Below are positions 1-9,738 of a stretch of 64,000 nucleotides of DNA, piece after piece; position 1 is the first letter of the stretch, and each line of letters begins with the position of its first letter. Source of the stretch: JAFGJQ01 sp964495075 (GTDB taxonomy: Bacteria; Planctomycetota; Phycisphaerae; UBA1845); assembly GCA_964495075.1 (NCBI GenBank), contig CAZBUJ010000016.1:14004-78003 (forward strand), in the 5' to 3' direction. A program made the translations under genes and the position numbers. The notes under the pieces are model-generated. The model ran no database searches. It had not been told where the DNA came from and saw nothing but the letters and a program-made list of their open reading frames with translations.

Positions 1-969
1 CCGGAACGCCACGAGATCGTCGTCCCGCATGCCGATCCGGTCCAGGTCGAGGGCGACGTTGGCGCGGTCGAGCACCCGCATCACGATGCTTTCTCCGAAC
101 ATCGTGGGCAGGACGGACACGCGGAGGTCGACCGGGTTGCCGCCGACCACCAGTTCGATCCGGCCGTCCTGCGGCAGCCGGCGCTCGGCGATGTCGAGGC
201 TCGACATGACCTTGATCCGCGAAGCGATGGCCATCGCGATGTGGCGGGGCGGGGGCACCATTTCGTAAAGAACCCCATCGATGCGGTACCGCATCTTGAA
301 TTCATCCTCGAACGGCTCGAAGTGAATGTCGCTCGCCTTGTCGCGAATGGCCTGCAGCAGCACGAGGTTGAGCAGCTTCTTGACCGGGTTCGATTCGGCG
401 AGTTCCTTGAGTTCGTCGAGATCGATGCTCGCGCCGCGGCCCTCGAACTTGGCGAGCGTTTCGTCGGCGGAGATTTCGTCGATCAGGCCGGTGATCGATT
501 CGGCCGCCTCCTCGGGATAGTAGCGGTCGAGGGCGGCCTGGAGCTGGTCGGCGGGGCAGATGGACGCCCGGACGGTGTAACCCATCAACCGCGCGAGGTC
601 GTCGGTGGCGTGGAAGTTGTCCGGGCTGGACATCGCGATCTTGAGCGTGTTGCTGCCGGGGTTGTAGTCGAACGGGACCACGCGGTAGGTATTGGCCATC
701 TGGGCGGGGATCAACCCGATCACTTCCGGGGCGACGTCCATCTCACCGAGACTGACCCGGCCCATCCCCGCCTGGGCGGCGAGGGCGATGTTCAGATCGT
801 TCTCGGTGATCTTGCCGGCATCGACAAGGATCGCCCCGATGGGGCCCTTGCGGGACTTCTGAATCTCGAGCGCCTCGTGGACGTCGGCCCGGCGGATCTT
901 GCCCATCTTGATCAGGATGCGACCCAGCTTCTGCCCACGATATTGATCCGGATTGTAACTTTCGACCAT
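1..969 (-). CDS. PilB/GspE-family ATPase, N-terminal part (cut by window edge)
   Basis: Reads leftward from an ATG at 969 (MVESYNPDQYRGQKLGRIL) and stays open for 323 codons to position 1, so the C-terminal half lies outside the window. Residues about 10-160 look like the MshEN/GspE N-terminal regulatory domain. From about residue 205 the catalytic module begins, with the Asp-box region (ASDIHFEPFEDEF, YRIDG) and RRLPQDGRI; the Walker A loop would lie just past the edge. Members of this family hydrolyse ATP on the cytoplasmic face to drive pilus or pseudopilus assembly. It is the third gene of a minus-strand run after pilB and pilT and is a paralogue of the pilB at 2277-4028. Whether it serves a pilus or a type II secretion machine cannot be told from this piece. 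Confidence 0.9.
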   Translation of the reverse strand, partial: MVESYNPDQYRGQKLGRILIKMGKIRRADVHEALEIQKSRKGPIGAILVDAGKITENDLNIALAAQAGMGRVSLGEMDVAPEVIGLIPAQMANTYRVVPFDYNPGSNTLKIAMSSPDNFHATDDLARLMGYTVRASICPADQLQAALDRYYPEEAAESITGLIDEISADETLAKFEGRGASIDLDELKELAESNPVKKLLNLVLLQAIRDKASDIHFEPFEDEFKMRYRIDGVLYEMVPPPRHIAMAIASRIKVMSSLDIAERRLPQDGRIELVVGGNPVDLRVSVLPTMFGESIVMRVLDRANVALDLDRIGMRDDDLVAFR

Positions 970-1063
970 CGCTGATCACTCCAGCGCCCGCGCCTTCCCG
1001 CGAGCGATCCCTCGGCGGGGCGCGTCGCCTGCGGTTGCCCGGGTCGGGCGTCGCCGCGCCGTC

Positions 1064-2197
1064 CTACGACCGCAGGATGTCGTCCTCGCCCAGGCCCTTC
1101 TCCTTGCCCTCGGCGGCGATCGCCTGGCCGCGCCGAAAGGCATCGATCTTGTCCTGCATGTCGCCCGGGCGGCGGCTCTTGTCCACGGCCTCGTGGTCGT
1201 TGATCTTTCCTTCCCGATAGAGCCCCCACAGGTGCTCATCCAGCAGTTGCATGCCGTACTTCTTGCCCGTCTGAATCGCCGAATCGACGCGGTAGGTCTT
1301 GTTCTCGCGAATGAGGTTCGAGATGGCCGGCGTGACGACCATGAACTCGTACGCCGCGACCATGCCCTTGGGGATCCGCGGGCACAGCGCCTGCGACAGG
1401 ACCGCGATCAGGTTCGTCGACAACTGGACGCGGATCTGCTCCTGCTGCTCGGTGGGGAAGGCGTCGATGATCCGGTTGACCGTGCCCTGGCACCCGGTGG
1501 TGTGGACGGTGCTGAACACCAGGTGGCCCGTCTCGGCGGCCCGGATGGCGGACTCCATCGTTTCCAGGTCACGCAGCTCCCCGACAAGGATCACGTCCGG
1601 GTCCTGTCGCAGCACGCGGCGCAGGGCCTCGGAGAAGCTCGGGACGTCGACGCCGACCTCACGCTGGTTAATGACCGACTTCTTGTGGTAGTGGTAGTAT
1701 TCGATCGGGTCCTCGACCGTCACGATGTGGCGGTCGAAGTTCGAGTTGATGAAATCGAGCATGGAGGCGAGGGTGGTCGTCTTGCCGGAGCCGGTCGGCC
1801 CGGTGACCAGGAACAACCCACGGGGCCGGCGGCACAGGGCGCGGCAGATCTTCGGCAAGCCGATCTCTTCGAAGCTCAGCAGCCGCGTCGGGATCAACCG
1901 CAGCACCAGGGCCAGGTGCCCCTTCTGCCGGAACACCGACACGCGGAACCGGCCGGCGTCCCCGAACGCGAACCCGAAGTCGGTGCCGCCCTCTTCCTGG
2001 ATCTCCTGCTGGTTTCGTTCCGGGGTGATCGACTTCATCAGCGCGGTCGTGTCTTCCGGCTCGAGCGTCTTCGTCTCGAGCGACTTCATGTGCCCGTGCA
2101 GTCGAATCACGGGGGGGCGGCCGACCGTCAGGTGCAGGTCCGACGCCTCGTTCTTGATCACCGTCTCCAGAAGCCGATCAATATGTACGGTTGCCAT
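1064..2197 (-). CDS. pilT: Twitching motility ATPase PilT
   Basis: A 377-residue protein of normal PilT length, starting MATVHIDRLLETVIKNEASD. Visible motifs are the N-terminal ASDLHLTVGRPP segment, Walker A GPTGSGKTTT near residue 130, the Asp box around HIVTVEDPIEYYH, Walker B region DPDVILVGELRDLET and the His box with HTTGC. PilT is the cytoplasmic ATPase that powers type IV pilus retraction by removing pilin subunits at the base. It sits between two PilB/GspE-type ATPases on the same strand, 79 bases after the upstream pilB and 94 bases before the next gene, so the three are probably one transcript. The C-terminus (about the last 40 residues) is Gly/Lys/Glu-rich and divergent. Confidence 0.95.
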   Translation of the reverse strand: MATVHIDRLLETVIKNEASDLHLTVGRPPVIRLHGHMKSLETKTLEPEDTTALMKSITPERNQQEIQEEGGTDFGFAFGDAGRFRVSVFRQKGHLALVLRLIPTRLLSFEEIGLPKICRALCRRPRGLFLVTGPTGSGKTTTLASMLDFINSNFDRHIVTVEDPIEYYHYHKKSVINQREVGVDVPSFSEALRRVLRQDPDVILVGELRDLETMESAIRAAETGHLVFSTVHTTGCQGTVNRIIDAFPTEQQEQIRVQLSTNLIAVLSQALCPRIPKGMVAAYEFMVVTPAISNLIRENKTYRVDSAIQTGKKYGMQLLDEHLWGLYREGKINDHEAVDKSRRPGDMQDKIDAFRRGQAIAAEGKEKGLGEDDILRS

Positions 2198-2276
2198 GCT
2201 TCACTCAGTCCATCCAGTGCGTTCGTGCCGACTCCTCACCAACCCGGGCGATCCATCCCAGGTTCGCGGCGGCGCA

Positions 2277-4028
<1,752 letters not shown>

Positions 4029-4169
4029 AATCTCCCGCGAGTACGTTGACGGACGTACGGCTCGAGCCAGGGTGCTGACCATGCCCGTTCGCGGCGGCCG
4101 CTCACCCCGGCGGCCTGGCGGCGTCCGGTCCCGAGGGAGGGGCTCCGACGCCGCTGCACGGGCCTGAAA

Positions 4170-4198
4170 ATTCTACTTGCCCTGATCCGCGGCATCAA
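4170..4198 (-). promoter_or_regulatory. Probable sigma70-type promoter of the pilB-pilT run
   Basis: Read on the minus strand: TTGATG at 4198-4193, a 17-base spacer and TAGAAT at 4175-4170. Transcription would start near 4163 and give a leader of about 135 bases before the pilB ATG. It lies back to back with the ppdK promoter. Confidence 0.55.
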
Positions 4199-4244
4199 GC
4201 GGCGTCGAATCGGCTTTGCCCGCCCGCCACGCCGCACCCAATCG

Positions 4245-4272
4245 TTGACAGGCGCGGTCCCGCTCTCATAAT
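4245..4272 (+). promoter_or_regulatory. Strong sigma70-type promoter of ppdK
   Basis: A perfect -35 TTGACA (4245-4250), a 16-base spacer and CATAAT (4267-4272). The start site would be near 4279, leaving a leader of about 54 bases before the ppdK ATG. Confidence 0.7.
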
Positions 4273-4332
4273 GGCCCACACGCCACGATTAGACGAACGC
4301 ATCACCAATGGCACGAAAAGGACGGAGCGACC

Positions 4333-7300
4333 ATGGCCAGCGATAAGAAATGGGTCTACTTTTTCGGCAAGGGGCAGGCGGAGGGTAAAGCCCAGACCAA
4401 GGCCGTGCTGGGGGGCAAGGGCCTCGGACTGGCACAGATGACGGCCATCGGGCTCCCCGTCCCGCCGGGCTTCACCATCGTCACGGAGGCGTGCGACTAC
4501 TACTTTCACAACAACAAGCGCTGGCCGCGGGACCTGGAACAGGCGATCCGCAAATCCATGGCCCGGCTGGAAAAGACGGCCAAAAAGCGATTGGGGGACC
4601 CGGACAAGCCGCTACTGGTCTCCGTCCGGTCCGGGGCCGCCATCTCCATGCCCGGCATGATGGAGACCATCCTGAACCTGGGCTTGAACGACGAGGTGGT
4701 GGAGGGGCTGGCCCGGCTGTCCAACAACCGCCGGTTCGCCCTCGATGCCTACCGCCGACTGATCATGATGTACGGCTCGACGGCCAAGGGCGTGGACCGG
4801 CAGCTCTTCGAGCACGCGTTCCACGAGGTGAAAGAGCGGCACACGCGGGCCCGCCTGTTCAAAGGGCCGGGCGAGCCGGTGGCCGACACCGACATCAACG
4901 AGGACGAGCTCGCCCACATCGTCGACGCGTTCAAGTCGATCTACCAGGACAATACGGGCGAGCCGTTCCCCCAGGGCGCCTTTGATCAGCTCAGCGGCGC
5001 GATCTCCGCCGTCTTTGAGAGTTGGAACGCGAAGAAGGCAATCGAATACCGCAACGCGGAGAAAATCACCGGACTGAAAGGGACGGCCGTCAACGTGTGC
5101 CAGATGGTGTTCGGCAACATGGGGGCCGACTGCGGCACCGGCGTGTGCTTCACCCGCGATCCCAACACGGGGGCGAACGAGTACTACGGCGACATGCTGT
5201 TCGACGCCCAGGGCGAGGACGTGGTGGCCGGCGTCCGGACGCCGATCAAACTCGACGAACTCGCCCGCACCATGCCCGACGTGTACGACCAGCTCGACGC
5301 GATCCGCGTGATCCTCGAGGTCGAATACGGGGAGATGCAGGACCTCGAATTCACCATCGAACGCGGGCAGTTGTTCATGCTGCAATGCCGGACCGGCAAG
5401 CGGTCACCGGCGGCGGCGTTCAAGATCGCGGTGGACCAGGCGAGCAAGCCGCTCATCCCGCCGGCCCGGGCGCGGGAACTGCTCAAGAAAAAACTGGTCA
5501 GCCGGGCGATTGCCACCCGCGCCACCAGACCGCTCATCTCGCGGGAGACGGCGGTGAGCCGGATCCAACCGGTCGACATCGAGCGACTCTTCTACCCCGA
5601 GATCGACTGGTCCGCGGTCAACGCCGGCGGGTCGATCGAGGGGGCCAAGGAGGCCAAGTGGCGTGAGTCGGGGCTGGCCACCGGTATCAACGCGGTGCCA
5701 GGCGCAGCCTGCGGCAAGGTCGTGTTCGACGCGGGCGACGCGGAGGAGATGGCCAGGGGCGGGGAGAAGGTGATCCTGGTCCGGAAGGAAACCTCGCCGG
5801 AGGATGTGGGCGGCATGCACGCGGCGGTGGGCATCCTGACCGCGACGGGTGGCAAGACGTCGCACGCGGCGGTGGTGGCTCGCGGGTGGGGCAAGTGCTG
5901 CATCGTCGGTTGCGAGACGCTCAAGATCGACGAAGGGGCCGGCCATTTCTCGGCGAACGGGCGCACCGTCCGCCGGGGCGACGTGATCACCCTGGACGGC
6001 AGTGCGGACAAGCGGAACGTGTTCTCGGGCGCACTGCCGCTGATCAGCCGCCAGCCACCGCAAGAATACAACACGTTCATGAGCTGGTGCGACCAGCTCC
6101 GTCGCCTGAAGGTGCGCACCAATGCCGATACGCCGGCGGACTCGGCCAAGGCCGTGTCGATGGGCGCCGAAGGCATCGGCCTGTGCCGGACCGAGCACAT
6201 GTTTTTCGAGACGGAGGAGCGGCGACTGGCGATGCAAGAGATGATCATCGCCGACAACGAGGATGCCCGGCGCCGGGCCCTCGACAAGCTGCTGCCGTTC
6301 CAGCGGAACGACTTCATCGGCATCTTCGACGCGATGGACGGCAAGCCGGTCACCATCCGGCTGATCGACCCGCCGCTGCACGAGTTCCTCCCGCACACCG
6401 ACGACGATCAGCACCTGCTGGCCCGTCACTGCGGGGTCGAAGTGGAGCACATCCGGCAACGGGCGTCGCAGTTGATGGAATCCAACCCGATGCTGGGGCA
6501 CCGCGGCTGCCGCCTGTGCATCACCTATCCCGAGATTCTCGAGATGCAGGTCCGGGCGATCATTGAAGCGGCGATCAACTGCCAGAAGCGCGGCGTGAAG
6601 GTGCTGCCCGAGATCATGATCCCGCTCTCGATCGACGCGAAGGAACTGGGCATCCTGGTCGAGCGTTCCAAGGCCGTCGCGGACGCGATTCTGGGCCAGG
6701 CGGACGACTCGCTGCCCTACCTCGTGGGGACGATGATCGAGACGCCGCGGGCCGCCCTGACCGCCGACAAGATCGCCGAGGTGGCGGAGTTCTTCAGCTA
6801 CGGCACCAATGATCTGACCCAGACGACGATGGCCCTGTCCCGCGACGATGCGGGGCGTTTCCTGCCCGAGTACTGTGACGCGAATGGGGCGGGCATCTTC
6901 AAGAGCGATCCGTTCCAGTCACTCGACGTGGAGGGGGTCGGGTTGCTGGTCAAGTGGGGAATCGAGCGGGGCCGGTCCACGCGACCGAAGCTCAAGATCG
7001 GGATCTGCGGCGAGCACGGCGGTGAAGCCGCCTCGGTGCGGTTCTGTCATCAGGTCGGTATGGACTACGTCTCATGCAGCCCGTACCGCGTCCCCATCGC
7101 CCGGCTCGCCGCCGCCCAGGCGGTGGTCGAGGAAGCGGCCAAGCCGACTCGGGCCGCCGCGGCGAAACGAAAGCCCGCCAAGGCCGCCACCAAAACGGTG
7201 AAGGCCAGGGCCGCCAAAGTCAAGAAGGCGAAGAAGTCGGCCAAGGCGAAATCCAAAGAGAAAACCAGGACGGTCGCCGCGGCCAAGAAGAAGAGCAAGG

Positions 7301-7365
7301 CCGCCAAGAAGACCAAGGCCAGGAAGGCGAAGGGAAAGAAGGGCACGTCGAAGAAGCGGCGCTAG
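4333..7365 (+). CDS. ppdK: Pyruvate, phosphate dikinase with a histone H1-like C-terminal tail
   Basis: A 1010-residue protein. Residues 1 to about 936 are a complete PPDK: ATP-grasp nucleotide-binding region (KGLGLAQMTAIGLPVPPGFTI, GAAISMPGMMETILNLGLND), the swivelling phosphohistidine domain with TGGKTSHAAVVARG (catalytic His511), and the PEP/pyruvate TIM barrel with GIGLCRTEHMFF and GICGEHGG (Cys892). PPDK interconverts pyruvate + ATP + phosphate with PEP + AMP + pyrophosphate, at the glycolysis/gluconeogenesis branch. The oddity is residues about 937-1010: about 74 residues almost entirely Lys, Ala, Arg, Thr and Ser (AKRKPAKAATKTVKA, KKSKAAKKTKARKAK), like histone H1/HC1 tails. The family usually ends near residue 880-900. 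A strong promoter lies at 4245-4272. The SET-domain gene follows 194 bases downstream. Confidence 0.95.
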   Translation: MASDKKWVYFFGKGQAEGKAQTKAVLGGKGLGLAQMTAIGLPVPPGFTIVTEACDYYFHNNKRWPRDLEQAIRKSMARLEKTAKKRLGDPDKPLLVSVRSGAAISMPGMMETILNLGLNDEVVEGLARLSNNRRFALDAYRRLIMMYGSTAKGVDRQLFEHAFHEVKERHTRARLFKGPGEPVADTDINEDELAHIVDAFKSIYQDNTGEPFPQGAFDQLSGAISAVFESWNAKKAIEYRNAEKITGLKGTAVNVCQMVFGNMGADCGTGVCFTRDPNTGANEYYGDMLFDAQGEDVVAGVRTPIKLDELARTMPDVYDQLDAIRVILEVEYGEMQDLEFTIERGQLFMLQCRTGKRSPAAAFKIAVDQASKPLIPPARARELLKKKLVSRAIATRATRPLISRETAVSRIQPVDIERLFYPEIDWSAVNAGGSIEGAKEAKWRESGLATGINAVPGAACGKVVFDAGDAEEMARGGEKVILVRKETSPEDVGGMHAAVGILTATGGKTSHAAVVARGWGKCCIVGCETLKIDEGAGHFSANGRTVRRGDVITLDGSADKRNVFSGALPLISRQPPQEYNTFMSWCDQLRRLKVRTNADTPADSAKAVSMGAEGIGLCRTEHMFFETEERRLAMQEMIIADNEDARRRALDKLLPFQRNDFIGIFDAMDGKPVTIRLIDPPLHEFLPHTDDDQHLLARHCGVEVEHIRQRASQLMESNPMLGHRGCRLCITYPEILEMQVRAIIEAAINCQKRGVKVLPEIMIPLSIDAKELGILVERSKAVADAILGQADDSLPYLVGTMIETPRAALTADKIAEVAEFFSYGTNDLTQTTMALSRDDAGRFLPEYCDANGAGIFKSDPFQSLDVEGVGLLVKWGIERGRSTRPKLKIGICGEHGGEAASVRFCHQVGMDYVSCSPYRVPIARLAAAQAVVEEAAKPTRAAAAKRKPAKAATKTVKARAAKVKKAKKSAKAKSKEKTRTVAAAKKKSKAAKKTKARKAKGKKGTSKKRR

Positions 7366-7370
7366 CCGGC

Positions 7371-7394
7371 GCCGGCCCGCATGGTCGGGCCGGC
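7371..7394 (+). terminator. GC-rich hairpin after ppdK
   Basis: A perfect 9-bp stem (GCCGGCCCG / CGGGCCGGC) with a six-base loop begins 5 bases after the ppdK stop codon. No U-tract follows, so it may be an atypical terminator or an mRNA 3'-end stabiliser. Confidence 0.45.
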
Positions 7395-7494
7395 TCATCA
7401 TCACACCCGCGCGCGACGCCGTTCATCGCGACGATGAGGGCCGGCGTTCATGAGGCGCACTCATCACGCAACGCGAATTCCGCGGTGATCGGGA

Positions 7495-7524
7495 TTGCCA
7501 CGCGACGCGGCGCCTCTGTATACT
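7495..7524 (+). promoter_or_regulatory. Probable promoter of the SET-domain gene
   Basis: TTGCCA (7495-7500), an 18-base spacer and TATACT (7519-7524). The predicted start near 7531 leaves a leader of about 29 bases containing GGAG. The gene therefore appears able to be transcribed independently of ppdK. Confidence 0.55.
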
Positions 7525-7559
7525 CCCCGCCGCGACCACGGACAACTGGAGCAAGCCGC

Positions 7560-7868
7560 ATGAAAATTCAGCTCGGGCCGAGCACGATCCACGGGACGGG
7601 CGTGTTCGCCAAGACGATGATACAGGCCGGGGAACGCATCGGCCGTTTTCGCGGACGGCGCACCGAGGAGGACGGCTGCCACGTGCTCTGGGTGTGGACC
7701 GAAGACGGCTGGCGCGGGTACGAAGGAACCGGACGCCTGCGGTTCCTCAACCACCAGGACCCACCCAACAGCGAGTTCTACGGCCTCGACCTCTACGCCA
7801 CCCGCACGGTCGCCGCGGGCGAGGAAATCACGATCCACTACGGGCCGGACCTGGCGGACGTGGCTTGA
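7560..7868 (+). CDS. Small stand-alone SET-domain protein (putative lysine methyltransferase)
   Basis: A 102-residue protein consisting only of a SET fold: the N-terminal segment IHGTGVFAKTMIQAGERIG, the pseudoknot core RFLNHQDPPNSEFYG (equivalent to the canonical NHSCxPN) and the closing motif AAGEEITIHYGPD. SET enzymes transfer a methyl group from S-adenosylmethionine to protein lysines. Bacterial mini-SET proteins of this size are mostly uncharacterised; in Chlamydia a SET enzyme modifies histone-like proteins. The ATG at 7560 is preceded by GGAG and a promoter at 7495-7524. It lies directly after ppdK, whose lysine-rich tail would be a candidate substrate, but that link is inference. The Cys normally in the NHSC motif is absent, so activity should not be assumed. 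Confidence 0.75.
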   Translation: MKIQLGPSTIHGTGVFAKTMIQAGERIGRFRGRRTEEDGCHVLWVWTEDGWRGYEGTGRLRFLNHQDPPNSEFYGLDLYATRTVAAGEEITIHYGPDLADVA

Positions 7869-7997
7869 TTCGCGGCCCCCGCCGTGAATCATGAACGTAT
7901 TGCCGATTACCAATGGCCAGCGGCATGGCTCGTTCCGAGCGCGGCGCGCTCGGCGTGCGCATTGATGTCCCTCGGATTCGGCAGGCGGCCTGCTCGG

Positions 7998-8027
7998 TTG
8001 GCGAGTGGTTTGTTTCTCGGGTAAGCT
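7998..8027 (+). promoter_or_regulatory. Possible promoter of the C69 peptidase gene
   Basis: TTGGCG (7998-8003), an 18-base spacer and TAAGCT (8022-8027), about 38 bases upstream of the ATG. The -10 match is weak. Confidence 0.35.
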
Positions 8028-8064
8028 GATCCGGTGAATCCGATGGAGCCGGGGGAAAATCGCC

Positions 8065-9717
8065 ATGAGAAGTGAACTGCGTTTGTTGGTCGGGGCGGTT
8101 GCGGTGGGTCTGGAGATCACCGCGCCGGGCCGGGCTTGCACGAACCTGCTGGTGACGCGCGGCGCATCCGCGGACGGTGGCGTGATGATCACCTATACCT
8201 GCGACGGTGAGTTTCACCCGCGGTTGCAATACACGCCCGCCGCCGATCACGAACCGGGCGCGATGCTCGAAATCAAACACTGGGACGGGCGGACGTACGG
8301 CCGCATTCCGCAGGTGCCGCACACGTTCGCCGTGGTCGGATTGATGAATGAACATCAACTGGCCATCAGTGAAACGACGTTCGGCGGGCGGGAGGAGTTG
8401 TATAACCCCAAGGGCGTTCTGCACTACTGGGATCTCATGAAACTCGCTTTGCAGCGGGCCCGAACCGCCCGCGAGGCTATCGACGTCATCACCACCCTCG
8501 TCGCCCGGCACGGGTACCGGTCGCCGGGCGAATCGATGTCGATCGCCGACCCGAACGAAGCGTGGATCCTCGAGATCATCGGCCCGGGTGACGGCGGCCA
8601 GGGCGCCCACTGGGTCGCGGTGCGCATCCCTGACGGGTACATCGCATGCCACGCCAACAAGGCCCGCATCGGCACGTTCCCGCTTGACGATCCGGACAAC
8701 TGCGTCTACTCGCCGAACGTGATCTCGTTCGCCATCGAAAAAGGGTACCACGATCCGGCGTCCGGTGCACCGTTTCGCTACTGCGACGCCTACTGCCCGG
8801 CCACCCCGCGCAATCGCCGGTATGCATCCACGCGGGTGTGGAGCCTGTTCCGGCGAGCGGCGCCGTCGCTGGACCTTTCACCGGATTACCATCGGGGCGT
8901 CGAGGGTGCGGCCCCCTACCCGTTATGGATCAAGCCGGACCGCAAGCTGTCGCTGGCCGACGTGTTCGCACTGATGCGCGACCACTACGAGGGAACGGAC
9001 TACGACATGCGGCGCGGCCTGGACGCGGGGCCGTATGGCACGCCGGTCCGAAACCGGCCGATTGCGTGGAAGGTCGACGATGAACAAGACGACGAACTAC
9101 ACGTGTGGGAGCGTCCGATCTCGACCCAGCAGACGGGGTTCACCTTCGTATCGCAGTCTCGCTCGTGGCTGCCGGACCCGATCGGCGGCGTGTACTGGTA
9201 CGGCGTCGACGACACCTATACGACCTGCTACGTTCCGCTCTACTGTGGGATCAACGCGGTTCCCAAGGCGTTTACCGTCGGCAGCCTGGACAGGTTCACG
9301 TGGGATTCGGCCTGGTGGGTGTTCAACTTCGTCGCCAATCATGCCAATCTCCGGTACGCCGACATGGTGCAGGACATCCAGGCGGTGCAGCGCGACCTGG
9401 AGGGCACGTTCATGGCATTGCAGCCCGCGGTCGAGAAGACGGCCGTCGAGTTACACGGATCGAATCCGTCATTGGCCCGGCGGTACCTGACGGACTACTG
9501 CGTGTCACACGCGGAGCTGGTGGTCAAACGATGGCGCGAGTTGGGCGAGCACCTCGTGCAGAAGTACAACGACGGGTACGTGCAGGACGCGAAAGGCAGC
9601 CCGCAGGAACGGGGCTACTCGCCGACATGGCTTGAGAGGGTGCTCAAGGACCGCCCCAACCAGTTCCGCCTGCCGCAGAAACCCGACGACGTCCCCGAAT
9701 CGAAGCTGGTGGACTGA
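8065..9717 (+). CDS. Secreted C69-family dipeptidase-like protein
   Basis: A 550-residue protein with an N-terminal signal peptide that would be cut after GRA, exposing Cys25 in ACTNLLVTRGASADGG. That is the N-terminal nucleophile position of the peptidase C69 (PepD/U34, Ntn-hydrolase) family. Further family blocks are GRIPQVPHTFAVVGLMNEHQ, ISETTFGGRE, MSIADPNEAWILEI and WWVFNFVANHANLRY. Members release dipeptides from peptides; the leader suggests this one acts outside the cytoplasm. GGGGGA precedes the ATG at a good distance. The gene stands alone: the SET gene is upstream, and an insertion sequence begins about 20 bases after the stop, so any original downstream partner may have been separated. 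Substrate cannot be inferred. Confidence 0.88.
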   Translation: MRSELRLLVGAVAVGLEITAPGRACTNLLVTRGASADGGVMITYTCDGEFHPRLQYTPAADHEPGAMLEIKHWDGRTYGRIPQVPHTFAVVGLMNEHQLAISETTFGGREELYNPKGVLHYWDLMKLALQRARTAREAIDVITTLVARHGYRSPGESMSIADPNEAWILEIIGPGDGGQGAHWVAVRIPDGYIACHANKARIGTFPLDDPDNCVYSPNVISFAIEKGYHDPASGAPFRYCDAYCPATPRNRRYASTRVWSLFRRAAPSLDLSPDYHRGVEGAAPYPLWIKPDRKLSLADVFALMRDHYEGTDYDMRRGLDAGPYGTPVRNRPIAWKVDDEQDDELHVWERPISTQQTGFTFVSQSRSWLPDPIGGVYWYGVDDTYTTCYVPLYCGINAVPKAFTVGSLDRFTWDSAWWVFNFVANHANLRYADMVQDIQAVQRDLEGTFMALQPAVEKTAVELHGSNPSLARRYLTDYCVSHAELVVKRWRELGEHLVQKYNDGYVQDAKGSPQERGYSPTWLERVLKDRPNQFRLPQKPDDVPESKLVD

Positions 9718-9738
9718 AGAATTACTAATTGCGAATTA

